Source: Dysgonomonas sp. BGC7
GTDB lineage: Bacteria; Bacteroidota; Bacteroidia; Bacteroidales; Dysgonomonadaceae
NCBI RefSeq assembly: GCF_001261735.1
Contig: NZ_CVRP01000003.1
Coordinates: forward strand, 62,001 to 126,000
Direction of reading: 5' to 3'
Length of the DNA: 64,000 nucleotides
Shown here: in pieces, positions 45,178 to 52,991 of the stretch
Layout: every line of letters begins with the position of its first letter
Position numbering within the stretch: the stretch's first letter is position 1
Translations under genes and position numbers: made by a program
The notes under the pieces: generated by a model
Seen by the model: only the letters and a program-made list of their open reading frames with translations
The model's database searches: none
What the model was told of the DNA's origin: nothing

Positions 45178-46638
45178 TTACATCACGAGCTCATCAATAA
45201 GGTCTTTACTGTTCATAGCCTCCACGCCATATTTTGCAGCAGCCTTGTCTCCCGCCAGCCCGTGTATATAAACTCCCATAATGGCGGCCTCACGACTATC
45301 ATATCCTCTGGCGATCAGCCCTGTAATATATCCGGTAAGCACATCACCGCTTCCTCCCTTTGCCATACCACTATTGCCTGTAGAGTTGAAGTAGCAATTT
45401 CCATCGGGCAAACAAATCATCGTATGAGCTCCTTTGACAATAACGACTACCTGCAAAGATGAAGCCAGATGCTTTACTTGCTCTATTTTTTCTTTCTCGC
45501 TTTGCCATTCGCCTATCAGCCGTTTCAGTTCGCCCGGATGCGGTGTCAATACCGATCCTGCGGGAATATGCTGCCTCAACCTATAATTGTCCGATATTAT
45601 GTTCAGCGCATCGGCATCTATGACCATAGGTCTCATTACATAATTGAGCAAACTCTTAAAAGCTTCTACAGTCCGGTGAGACTGACCTAACCCGCAACCA
45701 ATACCTATTGCCGTATATTTATCTGCATTTTGCGGTAATTGCGAAAAACAAGCATCATCGTCGAGGCTCAGCATAGCCGAAGGATAGGTAGCCTGTACGG
45801 CAAATCTTTCGGCATGAGGCAGATGCAGGGTAACAAGCCCACAACTCGAACGCAGTGCAGCACCTGTCGACAGTATTGCCGCGCCCGACATGCCACGCGA
45901 ACCACATATAAGCAAAGCATGACCGTATGTACCTTTGTGAGCAAATTTATCTCTTTTCTTCACAATGCTTTTCACCACATCGGGAGTTATATAGTGGTAT
46001 GGAGAATTGGCGTTATCTATATATTTTGCACTAAGGCCAATATCCAAAACCTTTATGTCCCCGCATTGCTCGCCCGATTCGGGAAGTAGCATTGCCAGTT
46101 TGGGAAACTGTAAAGTAAGAGTAATGTCCGCTTTCAGTATTTTCTGGTGTTCATAGCCAAATTCGGTTACCATTCCCGACGGTATGTCGATAGCTATTTT
46201 TGCATTGCTAAGCTTGTTTATTTCATCGATAAGCGTATATAGAGGTTCTTTTATTTCACCTTCGACGCCTGTACCCAGCAAAGCGTCAATAATTATTGCA
46301 TCGGATGTTATATCCGAAAGCGAAGCAACCTTTACGCCTTGAGGTAATTGCTCTAAATTGTAGCGGCATTCTGAGGTCATCCGTTCTTTGTCAAATGGCA
46401 GATATACCCGACAAGAATATCCTGCATGATGCAGCATACGTGCTACAGCTAACCCATCGCCACCGTTGTTGCCTTTACCAACAAGGAAGAATAAGGGCGA
46501 TTCTGATTTTACATTACTACATATCCACTGAGCAATAGTATTGGATGCTCTTTCCATAAGGAGGAGGGAAGATATCGGCTCGTCTTGTATTGTATACAGG
46601 TCGGCCTCTTTTATTTGCGTTCCTGTCAGTATCTTCAT
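45178..46638 (-). CDS. nnr: Bifunctional NAD(P)H-hydrate epimerase/dehydratase
   Basis: Repairs damaged NADH and NADPH hydrates. 486 residues in two domains: the N-terminal YjeF_N epimerase (1-215; FLVGKGNNGGDGLAVARMLH, about 52-71) and the C-terminal ADP-dependent dehydratase (about 220-486). In the latter, VLTPHPGELKRLIGEW (about 362-377) and GSGDVLTGYITGLIARGYDS (about 432-451) are the ribokinase-like nucleotide and substrate motifs. It ends next to the M23 gene (13 bases). It is probably co-transcribed with the B3/B4 gene 20 bases upstream. Confidence 0.95.
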   Translation of the reverse strand: MKILTGTQIKEADLYTIQDEPISSLLLMERASNTIAQWICSNVKSESPLFFLVGKGNNGGDGLAVARMLHHAGYSCRVYLPFDKERMTSECRYNLEQLPQGVKVASLSDITSDAIIIDALLGTGVEGEIKEPLYTLIDEINKLSNAKIAIDIPSGMVTEFGYEHQKILKADITLTLQFPKLAMLLPESGEQCGDIKVLDIGLSAKYIDNANSPYHYITPDVVKSIVKKRDKFAHKGTYGHALLICGSRGMSGAAILSTGAALRSSCGLVTLHLPHAERFAVQATYPSAMLSLDDDACFSQLPQNADKYTAIGIGCGLGQSHRTVEAFKSLLNYVMRPMVIDADALNIISDNYRLRQHIPAGSVLTPHPGELKRLIGEWQSEKEKIEQVKHLASSLQVVVIVKGAHTMICLPDGNCYFNSTGNSGMAKGGSGDVLTGYITGLIARGYDSREAAIMGVYIHGLAGDKAAAKYGVEAMNSKDLIDELVM

Positions 46639-46658
46639 AGCTGTATGATGGTAATATT

Positions 46659-47321
46659 CTAGTAATAAACTATTTCTACATCTTTGGCATTCATATATCT
46701 GCCCAGCAAAGAGTGCATATACTCTACAGCCTGAGGCAATGCGTCTTTTCCGCTGTATCCGTTTATCAACGCAAGAAAGGAAGTTGTTTGCAATGAGATC
46801 TTTGTGCGCTCGTGGTCGCTGGTCGGAGTGCCTATTCCCCCTACTCTATCACGATAGACAGGTAAACCTTCTATATTGAGAATTCCTTTACCTATTCCCT
46901 CGTATGGCTCTCCTGCTTTACCTATTCCCAACGTGAGGCAATCGCCCTCTATCTTTCCGGCATCGAATCCGCCGATAGAGTAGCCCGTGCGTAGCGAAAC
47001 AAGATTAACAAGGTCTACCAGCGTATCAATTTCGTAGAGTGGCAGATCTCTTAGAATACGTCTGCGCAAAGCCTCTGCCGATGGACGGTAACGATTGGGC
47101 TCTTTCCCAAACTTCTTGTACGCCTCCCGTGTGGCAGCTATGGCTGCGTTTGTTTTTATATCTTCTATTTCATGAGTTGCCTTATAGTCTGCCGAAAAAG
47201 CATTTATCTCGTTCCACAAGGCTTCGTTATGAGGATTGTTCTCCACTTTGGCAAAGAGAGCTACTCCCGCAAAGTGAGGCCAAAGTGTTCTTATTTCTTC
47301 CGATATATTTATTGTTATCAT
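46659..47321 (-). CDS. B3/B4 tRNA-binding-domain protein
   Basis: 220 residues from MITINISEEIRTLWPHFAGV, preceded by AAAAGAG; a start six codons further upstream (47339) is less likely. The B3/4 domain (PF03483) is shared with the editing module of phenylalanyl-tRNA synthetase beta: EPNRYRPSAEALRRRILRDL (about 73-92), LVNLVSLRTGYSIGGFDAG and RVGGIGTPTSDHERTKIS. Free-standing copies may hydrolyse mischarged aminoacyl-tRNA, though this is not proven. It is transcribed from a TACCTTTG box that mirrors the promoter of the divergent phosphatase gene. Confidence 0.85.
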   Translation of the reverse strand: MITINISEEIRTLWPHFAGVALFAKVENNPHNEALWNEINAFSADYKATHEIEDIKTNAAIAATREAYKKFGKEPNRYRPSAEALRRRILRDLPLYEIDTLVDLVNLVSLRTGYSIGGFDAGKIEGDCLTLGIGKAGEPYEGIGKGILNIEGLPVYRDRVGGIGTPTSDHERTKISLQTTSFLALINGYSGKDALPQAVEYMHSLLGRYMNAKDVEIVYY

Positions 47322-47355
47322 CTCTTTTGTGCAAACCAAAAATCGTTATTCCTTT

Positions 47356-47384
47356 CAAAGGTACAATATTATTTTTTACCTTTG
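47356..47384. promoter_or_regulatory. Mirror-image divergent -7 boxes (CAAAGGTA-N13-TACCTTTG)
   Basis: TACCTTTG on the minus strand at 47356-47363 and on the plus strand at 47377-47384, the same eight bases facing outward. They serve the B3/B4 gene (ATG 35 bases left) and the phosphatase gene (ATG 24 bases right). Confidence 0.65.
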
Positions 47385-47407
47385 TTTTTCATCAGTTCAG
47401 AATATTT

Positions 47408-47923
47408 ATGAATATATACATAGTACGCCATACAGCCGTAGACGTCGTAAACACCTGTTACGGACACACAGACGTTCCTCTCAAAAAAACATTCGAAGCA
47501 GAAGCAGAAGCCGTAAAGCAAAAACTGAAAGACATCCCCTACGATGCCGTATATTCCAGTCCACTGGGTAGAGCCAAGAAGCTTGCCGAATATTGCGGAT
47601 ATACCGACATACAGCTCTACGACCGACTAAAAGAGATGTTTATGGGCGATTGGGAAATGAAACAATGGGACGAAATAGACCTGACCCGTTGGGAAAAAGA
47701 CGCAGTAAACACTCCTGCGCCTAACGGAGAATCCATAAAACAGTTATACAACAGAGTAGCATCTTTTCTGGAAGAGCTGAAAAGCACCGGACACTCGTCC
47801 GTTATCATATTTGCTCACGGAGGGGTTATAAACTGCGTTCGTGCCTATTTCGGACAAGCCGACCTCAACGACTTGTTTGAAGATATGCCCCAATACGGAG
47901 AAGTGCTTAATTTTCAATTATAA
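47408..47923 (+). CDS. Histidine phosphatase, alpha-ribazole phosphatase (CobC)-like
   Basis: 171 residues from MNIYIVRHTAVDVVNTCYGH at 47408; the longer open frame to 47039 runs through the B3/B4 gene and was rejected. Catalytic R-H-T motif at residues 7-9, second Arg in YSSPLGRAKKLAEYCG (about 49-64), acid Glu in LKEMFMGDWEMKQWD, and the late His in VIIFAHGGVINC (about 136-147). The C-Y-G-H-T-D-V-P-L pattern near the start is typical of CobC, which removes phosphate from alpha-ribazole 5'-phosphate in cobalamin assembly. No cob genes are adjacent, so a broader specificity remains possible. Confidence 0.87.
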   Translation: MNIYIVRHTAVDVVNTCYGHTDVPLKKTFEAEAEAVKQKLKDIPYDAVYSSPLGRAKKLAEYCGYTDIQLYDRLKEMFMGDWEMKQWDEIDLTRWEKDAVNTPAPNGESIKQLYNRVASFLEELKSTGHSSVIIFAHGGVINCVRAYFGQADLNDLFEDMPQYGEVLNFQL

Positions 47924-48002
47924 GAAGACTGTATATCGTTGATAGCAATGATAAGCCGAGCCTCTACGAAAATACGATAACTAATACATAAACAAACGAC
48001 AC

Positions 48003-48036
48003 AAACAGGATAATTCTCTTCTAGATTATCCTGTTT
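48003..48036 (+). terminator. Intrinsic terminator
   Basis: AAACAGGATAAT / ATTATCCTGTTT, 12 perfect pairs, 10-base loop, eight-T tail; ends the phosphatase transcript. Confidence 0.9.
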
Positions 48037-48117
48037 TTTTTAATGCCAGATATTTGGATATATGAATCTTTATAGTTTATTTTATGATATCATTTTAATA
48101 TCATAATAAAATCGAAT

Positions 48118-49059
48118 ATGAAAACACTTGAGAAAAATTTTGAAGGAGTAAAAATTTCCGGGTTTGTTGTCTTGTTTATACTTATAGCCATTTTAGCGGT
48201 AAGCATATGGTTTTTCACGACAGAGCACCTTGCATTATTTGTGATTGGGTTTATCAGCATTATAGCTGCATCTCTTTCAACTATGGGCTTTATGGTCGTA
48301 GAGCCTAACAATGTCAGAGTTATGATATTCTTCGGAAAATACAAAGGAACTATTACAGACAATGGGTTCTTTTGGGTAAACCCGTTCTACAATAAAAAGA
48401 AACTGACTACACGTGCCCGAAATCTGGATGTGGCTCCTATCAAGGTGAATGATAAAGTGGGAAACCCCATCATGATAGGTGCAGTATTGGTATGGAAAGT
48501 AAAAGACACTTATAAGGCGATGTTCGATATAGACACATCCTCCATATCGGGGATAGTACCGGGAACACAAAACAATTATATACAGTTTTCGAACAGGATG
48601 CAATCGTACGAAAACTTTGTACAAATACAAAGTGATGCTGCCGTACGTCAGGTGGCAGGAATGTATGCGTACGACAGTAATGAAAGCAAAGACAGCCAAG
48701 TCACTCTCAGGTCTGACAATGGCGAAATCAATCAGAAACTAGAAGATGAGCTAAATATTCGGCTCGAAATTGCCGGCATCGAAGTAATAGAAGCCCGTAT
48801 CAATTACCTTGCCTATGCAGCAGAAATAGCGAGTGTCATGCTTCGCCGCCAGCAAGCCGATGCAATCATAGCTGCACGTGAAAAAATAGTAGAAGGTGCA
48901 GTAAGTATGGTACAACTGGCTCTCGACAAATTACAAAAAGAAGAAATAGTAGAGCTGGATGAAGAGAAAAAGGCTGCAATGGTTAGCAATCTGTTAGTGG
49001 TGTTATGTGCCGATGAAGCTGCACAGCCAATAGTAAATACAGGAACATTGTATCACTAG
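48118..49059 (+). CDS. SPFH/Band-7 membrane protein
   Basis: 313 residues. Two adjacent hydrophobic segments (about 15-34 and 38-58) lead into an SPFH domain (GFMVVEPNNVRVMIFFGKYK at about 59-78, then NPIMIGAVLVWKVKDTYKAM) and a helical C-terminal part (AYAAEIASVMLRRQQADAII, about 238-257). It is shorter than the flotillin at 16233 and has no NfeD partner. Instead a tiny Arc-type DNA-binding gene follows, an association I recall in Bacteroidetes. The function is unknown; likely an oligomeric membrane scaffold. A short dyad (48083-48105) lies just before its ATG. Confidence 0.87.
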   Translation: MKTLEKNFEGVKISGFVVLFILIAILAVSIWFFTTEHLALFVIGFISIIAASLSTMGFMVVEPNNVRVMIFFGKYKGTITDNGFFWVNPFYNKKKLTTRARNLDVAPIKVNDKVGNPIMIGAVLVWKVKDTYKAMFDIDTSSISGIVPGTQNNYIQFSNRMQSYENFVQIQSDAAVRQVAGMYAYDSNESKDSQVTLRSDNGEINQKLEDELNIRLEIAGIEVIEARINYLAYAAEIASVMLRRQQADAIIAAREKIVEGAVSMVQLALDKLQKEEIVELDEEKKAAMVSNLLVVLCADEAAQPIVNTGTLYH

Positions 49060-49085
49060 CCCACAAGCCTGTGTGTAAAATATAC

Positions 49086-49122
49086 GAGTTTCGGTGTTAA
49101 TAGAATATTGACACCGAAACTC
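49086..49122 (+). other. Intercistronic hairpin between the SPFH and Arc genes
   Basis: 17 paired positions (one G-U) around a GAA triloop: GAGTTTCGGTGTTAATA / TATTGACACCGAAACTC. It lacks a T tract on either strand, so it is not a standard terminator. It ends 16 bases before the GTG start of the next gene and could act as an mRNA-stabilising or expression-balancing element. Confidence 0.6.
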
Positions 49123-49138
49123 AAAACCGTTTAGAATC

Positions 49139-49309
49139 GTGGCAAAAAAAGAGAAAGATCAAAATATAAAAAGCTTTGCATTACGCATCGATCAGGAAAT
49201 GATGGAGGCTATAGAAAGATGGGCTGCTGACGAGTTTCGCAGTACCAACGGACAAATACAATACATCCTCGATCAGGCTCTACGCAAATCGGGCAGGATG
49301 AAAAAATAA
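49139..49309 (+). CDS. Arc-family ribbon-helix-helix DNA-binding protein
   Basis: Only 56 residues, starting with GTG. After a basic leader (MAKKEKDQN), IKSFALRIDQEMMEAIERWA (10-29) gives the beta strand and first helix of an Arc/MetJ fold, and STNGQIQYILDQALRKSG (35-52) the second helix. Alternating residues S12, A14 and R16 of the strand would contact DNA. The fold match is strong for so short a protein. It follows the SPFH gene by 79 bases with a hairpin between, so it probably shares its mRNA. A regulator tied to a membrane scaffold is unusual; its DNA target is unknown. Confidence 0.8.
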   Translation: MAKKEKDQNIKSFALRIDQEMMEAIERWAADEFRSTNGQIQYILDQALRKSGRMKK

Positions 49310-49327
49310 ACGGAACTACCTTTCCCC

Positions 49328-49711
49328 TCACAGCACCAACTCGACATATAGTCTTTCGAATGTTTCGTCCAGATTGTCAGAGAAACCCGAGCGGGCAACC
49401 GATGTCTGTATAGATGTGCTGCGGGTAGCGGTCAGCCAGCGAAAGCGGTCGGGAATGTCGAATGTGGCAATATGGCCACCATCTTTAGCTCCCGAACATA
49501 TCTTGTCGAATGCACCAAGATTGGTATATAAAGAAGTCATATCCAACTCGGTGTCGAACAACCGCAACTTATCCTCATTCACCGTATAACGGGCTTTTAT
49601 ATACTTCGCCCTCTTAGAGAACATAACCAAGCCTATATTTATAAATTCTTCGCGCTCTACCCTCGGCACAACACGAATAACGGCATACTCATAGAAGTGC
49701 TTTCCTTGCAT
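49328..49711 (-). CDS. DUF3037 protein
   Basis: 127 residues. The opening YEYAVIRVVPRVEREEFINI (about 7-26) and the following GLVMFSKRAKYIKARY are the DUF3037 signature; the family has no established function. RDRFRWLTATRSTSIQTS-like residues near the end (with R-F-R-W-L) are also conserved. Its first 23 bases overlap the end of the HipA-like kinase gene in another frame, so the two are translated together, a pairing seen in many bacteria. It may modulate the kinase or be its substrate; this is inference. Confidence 0.85.
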   Translation of the reverse strand: MQGKHFYEYAVIRVVPRVEREEFINIGLVMFSKRAKYIKARYTVNEDKLRLFDTELDMTSLYTNLGAFDKICSGAKDGGHIATFDIPDRFRWLTATRSTSIQTSVARSGFSDNLDETFERLYVELVL

Positions 49712-50471
49712 CTTGTGCTTCTTTTACGAAGATTGACGAATTATTTATCCTCTCGTTCAGAAAGCCAATGTACACTTTCCTTATATCGCCGGGCGACTCC
49801 TCTTCCCCGCCCCAATGCAACCAGTCGTCGGGTAAGAGTTCTACTATCTCGACAATCTTTGCAGGAGTGAGTATCTTCTTAAACTCAGCATCTACCTCTT
49901 CGAGCCGATCGGCATAGGGCAGCATCACATGATCTTTCACCTGCGAGAAAGGACTCAACGCATACTTTTGCCAGCCCGTCCACGAATGATGAAAATAGAG
50001 CGATGCACCATGATCTATAAGCCACAGCTCTTTGTGCCACATCAGCATATTGGTATTCTTCACCGTACGGTCTACATTAGTGAGTAAAGCATCCATCCAC
50101 AATATTTGCGAAGCGGTGCGAGTATCAACCTCGTTTACCACAGGGTCGAACGTAAGCGCACCCGAAAGAAAGTGCAGCCCCATATTCAGCCCCCGACTAT
50201 TTTGCAGAAGGTCTTGTATTTCCTCATCGCCTTCGGTACGTCCAAAAGCCTCATCGAGATTGATGAAAACTATTTCAGGGATACGGAATCCCAAGGTATG
50301 AGCCACTGCTCCACCAATAAGCTCACTCACCAGCATCTTTGTGCCATGCCCTGCTCCTCTGAATTTAACAACGTATTTAAACCCATCATCAGCTTCGGCA
50401 AGTGCGGGCAAAGAACCTCCCTCACGCAAGGGGGTTATATATCGTGTTACGTTTACTGTACGTAGTTCCAT
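49689..50471 (-). CDS. HipA-like kinase family protein
   Basis: 260 residues. It resembles the C-terminal kinase portion of HipA toxins: ADDGFKYVVKFRGAGHGTKM (about 26-45) with the nucleotide-loop Lys, SELIGGAVAHTLGFRIPEIV (about 49-68), the catalytic segment WMDALLTNVDRTVKNTNMLM (about 124-143) with Asp and Asn, and WLIDHGASLYFHH (about 149-161) with the metal-binding Asp. No HipB antitoxin gene and no N-terminal Couple_hipA domain are present. DUF3037 follows with overlap. A TATCTTTG box at 50492-50499 (minus) lies 20 bases upstream. Confidence 0.83.
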   Translation of the reverse strand: MELRTVNVTRYITPLREGGSLPALAEADDGFKYVVKFRGAGHGTKMLVSELIGGAVAHTLGFRIPEIVFINLDEAFGRTEGDEEIQDLLQNSRGLNMGLHFLSGALTFDPVVNEVDTRTASQILWMDALLTNVDRTVKNTNMLMWHKELWLIDHGASLYFHHSWTGWQKYALSPFSQVKDHVMLPYADRLEEVDAEFKKILTPAKIVEIVELLPDDWLHWGGEEESPGDIRKVYIGFLNERINNSSIFVKEAQDARKALL

Positions 50472-50491
50472 ACTTTTATTTTATAGTCAGA

Positions 50492-50499
50492 CAAAGATA
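50492..50499 (-). promoter_or_regulatory. -7 box (TATCTTTG) for the HipA-like/DUF3037 operon
   Basis: Exact consensus 20 bases before the ATG at 50471; no -33 partner at 19-21 bases. Confidence 0.5.
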
Positions 50500-50548
50500 A
50501 GAAGGTTTGTCCGGATTTGTATTATCGGGACAAGTGTAATAGCGCCTG

Positions 50549-51505
50549 TCAATACAGGTTCTTTTTATTCAGCCAGCTTTCTATTACATTATATACTTCG
50601 GTACGGGCAGCCCTAGCCGACAAAACAAGATCGTGCAGACCTCCCGGTATTGCTGTTATCTGCACATCACTTTCTATATTGCATGCAATACGTTTTATGT
50701 CCTCTACATCAAGGATGGCATCACGTGATGTTACCTGTAACGGATCGGACAGATCGCCTACCGACTTAAGCGAATGCAGGACAAGTACGGGCTTTGCTAT
50801 CTCAAAATCATTATTGAGTTCTCTTTGCCCCTCATATATGGCTCTCAGCCACCCTATGTTTATTTTAGGAGCCACATTGGGCTTCCACAAGAGATTGTAT
50901 TCCCACTCTCCACCATAATCTTTATGAATGCTTTCTCCGTATTTCTCACTGAATCCTCCCGATATTTTTATTTTCGGAAAATATTTACCCAGCCATGCTA
51001 TAACGGGTAAAAAAAACTTAACGGGCTTACTGAGATTGAAATCAAAAAACGGACTATTCAGTACAACCCCATCATAGAGCAAACTTTGAGGATTGTCTTT
51101 TGCATATAGTGTGACTATAAGGCCTCCTGTAGAATGCCCCATAAGAACAGTTTCTTTATTACCTTCGCTACGGATGAGACTGAGTGCAGCAGTTATTTCT
51201 TCATAGTAATCTTTCAGATTGCGAATATCATTAAACTTCTGGTGCGACATATAAGCACGCCCATACTTACGAAGGTCGATGGCATAGAAATTAAAGCCAT
51301 TACGATTGAACCAATGCGCCATCTCGGACTGAAAGAAATAATCGTTAAATCCATGAATATACAGTATGGCTTTATCCTGTTGCTGCCCATCGCACAACCG
51401 ACGCACAAGTGCAGCTACGGCCTCGCCTTCATAGTCAGCCCTCAGCTCTATAGCTCGTTGTTCGAAACCATTGCCTAATATGTCTTCTCGATAAAAATCG
51501 ACCAT
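50549..51505 (-). CDS. Alpha/beta hydrolase (monoacylglycerol lipase/lysophospholipase-like)
   Basis: 318 residues, no signal peptide. The serine nucleophile lies in LMGHSTGGLIVTLYAKD (S125), the oxyanion region in ILYIHGFNDYFFQ (about 48-60), the acid near VLVLHSLKSVGDLSDPLQVT (about 245-264) and the catalytic His in IPGGLHDLVLS (about 293-303). This is the serine aminopeptidase S33/Hydrolase_4 layout, used by lysophospholipases and monoglyceride lipases. It is co-transcribed with the gene 12 bases upstream. The substrate is not determined. Confidence 0.87.
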   Translation of the reverse strand: MVDFYREDILGNGFEQRAIELRADYEGEAVAALVRRLCDGQQQDKAILYIHGFNDYFFQSEMAHWFNRNGFNFYAIDLRKYGRAYMSHQKFNDIRNLKDYYEEITAALSLIRSEGNKETVLMGHSTGGLIVTLYAKDNPQSLLYDGVVLNSPFFDFNLSKPVKFFLPVIAWLGKYFPKIKISGGFSEKYGESIHKDYGGEWEYNLLWKPNVAPKINIGWLRAIYEGQRELNNDFEIAKPVLVLHSLKSVGDLSDPLQVTSRDAILDVEDIKRIACNIESDVQITAIPGGLHDLVLSARAARTEVYNVIESWLNKKNLY

Positions 51506-51517
51506 TGCTTCTTATAT

Positions 51518-52111
51518 TTACCGAATATATTCGTTATCTGCCCATTGCACAAATTCAGCAACAATATTGTGTGGATTTCCTCTTTTAGTCCAGCTTACAG
51601 GCAAGTCGTAATATTCGAGTTCGTGAATAACAATTGGAATATGTACACCGAATTTCTTTTCTAGATGTCCCTCTTTATGCAATCGTGTACAAATATCTAT
51701 CACAACATCCATAAACAACACTTGCATCTTCTCGTCCATATTGAGGAGTTCAGTCCATCGTTTATCTCCGATTTCAACAAATTTATGCTCTTCATCAGAA
51801 TAGAAAAGATCTTCGTGTTTAAACCATTTCACCAGATCTCTATCGCCTGCGCCTCCTATAGTAAGCAATTCATTTTGCAGCCAGAAAGCAAAATTCCATT
51901 TAGCCTCATCTCTACTAGAAGCGTGATTGGCCTCAAAGTCTAAGTTTGCGTATGTATTATATCCTATAGCTATTCGGGGATAACGCGGATCGTTTTCAGA
52001 ATTATCTTTCCAAAAAGAAATTGCATATATATCATTTACGTTTTCGAGAGACCAGATAAGCTCCACTACACGTATGTAGTTCTTTTTCAGATAATCTTGT
52101 TTGTCTATCAT
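51518..52111 (-). CDS. Hypothetical protein, possibly DUF4303-like
   Basis: 197 soluble residues, not firmly recognised. The N-terminal ENVNDIYAISFWKDNSENDP and the later EAKWNFAFWLQNELLTIGGA recall DUF4303 proteins, some of which sit in immunity or polymorphic-toxin loci; this likeness is weak. Many aromatic residues (W, Y, F) and no cysteine pattern or transmembrane segment. It is the first gene of a pair with the alpha/beta hydrolase. A TATATTTG box (52152-52159, minus strand) lies 40 bases upstream. Confidence 0.6.
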   Translation of the reverse strand: MIDKQDYLKKNYIRVVELIWSLENVNDIYAISFWKDNSENDPRYPRIAIGYNTYANLDFEANHASSRDEAKWNFAFWLQNELLTIGGAGDRDLVKWFKHEDLFYSDEEHKFVEIGDKRWTELLNMDEKMQVLFMDVVIDICTRLHKEGHLEKKFGVHIPIVIHELEYYDLPVSWTKRGNPHNIVAEFVQWADNEYIR

Positions 52112-52151
52112 ACAAATAGCTGATTAGTTTTATCTTAATAGGGCAATAAAG

Positions 52152-52159
52152 CAAATATA
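52152..52159 (-). promoter_or_regulatory. -7 box (TATATTTG)
   Basis: Exact consensus 40 bases upstream of the ATG at 52111; a TTTG lies 15 bases further upstream, shorter than the usual spacing. Confidence 0.45.
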
Positions 52160-52196
52160 TAGATAAATATGCAACAAATAATATTTTAAACAAAAA

Positions 52197-52220
52197 AAGA
52201 GACAGACAAATCTATCTCTT
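52197..52220 (-). terminator. Intrinsic terminator after the MdaB-like gene
   Basis: AAGAGA / TCTCTT arms with an inner AGA / TCT pair; on the minus strand it is followed by a T run. It ends the leftward transcript from 52857. Confidence 0.65.
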
Positions 52221-52260
52221 CAATTTTATACTATCTAACAGTGAGGAAGCACTATCTCTA

Positions 52261-52857
52261 TTAGAATACCTTACGCAAATGTTTGATATATTCGTTCTTG
52301 TTATTCTCTATACTCTCGTCTGTAACTGCCTTTTCCATTTCGTGAAAATGGAAGCTTTCCAGTCTCTCAAGTCCTGTAAACTGATTCAATTTGTGAACGC
52401 CTATCAAAACCTGATCTTCATCATTCTGTTCAAAAAATTCACCTTTCACAGTAAATGCCTCAATAGGTGCGTTCCACGAACTTGTCAGCATATATTTTCT
52501 TCCTTGCAGCAGGCCTCCTGTACCATAATGCAGCTTAGGATTGTCGCTGTGGCGGCTTCTGCCATCACTTTTATAAATACCATTATTGTGTCCTGCGGTA
52601 AATACCTGATCTATATATTCTTTCAGACGAAAAGGAAGATGAAACCACCAAACAGGAAAATGATAGATTACGACATCTGCCCATACATATTTGCGAATTT
52701 CTTCTTCAGCATCGTACTCGTCATTTATATCGGTGACTTTAACTTCTGCATTCTTTTCTTTCTCAAAAAAATTGACTGTCCATTCTGTCAATGTTTTGTT
52801 GAACCTGCCTCCTGAATGGGCAAAATGCTGCCCTCCGTTTATTATAAATACTTTCAT
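52261..52857 (-). CDS. MdaB-like NAD(P)H-dependent quinone reductase
   Basis: 198 residues with a flavodoxin-like fold. MKVFIINGGQHFAHSGGRFN opens as in E. coli MdaB; the flavin-phosphate region is the SGGRFNKT stretch, and VIYHFPVWWFHLPFRLKEYI (about 64-83) with LTSSWNAPIEAF (about 126-137) form the isoalloxazine pocket. It probably reduces quinones by two electrons, protecting against oxidative or electrophile stress. It is a single gene between two other leftward units. Confidence 0.92.
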   Translation of the reverse strand: MKVFIINGGQHFAHSGGRFNKTLTEWTVNFFEKEKNAEVKVTDINDEYDAEEEIRKYVWADVVIYHFPVWWFHLPFRLKEYIDQVFTAGHNNGIYKSDGRSRHSDNPKLHYGTGGLLQGRKYMLTSSWNAPIEAFTVKGEFFEQNDEDQVLIGVHKLNQFTGLERLESFHFHEMEKAVTDESIENNKNEYIKHLRKVF

Positions 52858-52991
52858 ATAACTCTATTCATTGGTTGGTTAATAAATTTTCATGTAGAAA
52901 GAACAATGCAAATACAAAAATGGAACAGAAAACTTCTCATTTTTATAAAACATTAATACTTACTTGCCGGACATAATGTTGGGCGTATGTC

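Noticed and set aside
47039-47407. Upstream extension of the histidine phosphatase frame
   Set aside because: The region belongs to the oppositely oriented B3/B4 gene and to the divergent promoters; R-H-T catalysis needs the start at 47408.
48083-48105. TATGATAT / ATATCATA dyad before the SPFH gene
   Set aside because: Eight AT-only pairs are easily found by chance in this AT-rich DNA; kept only as a remark under that gene.
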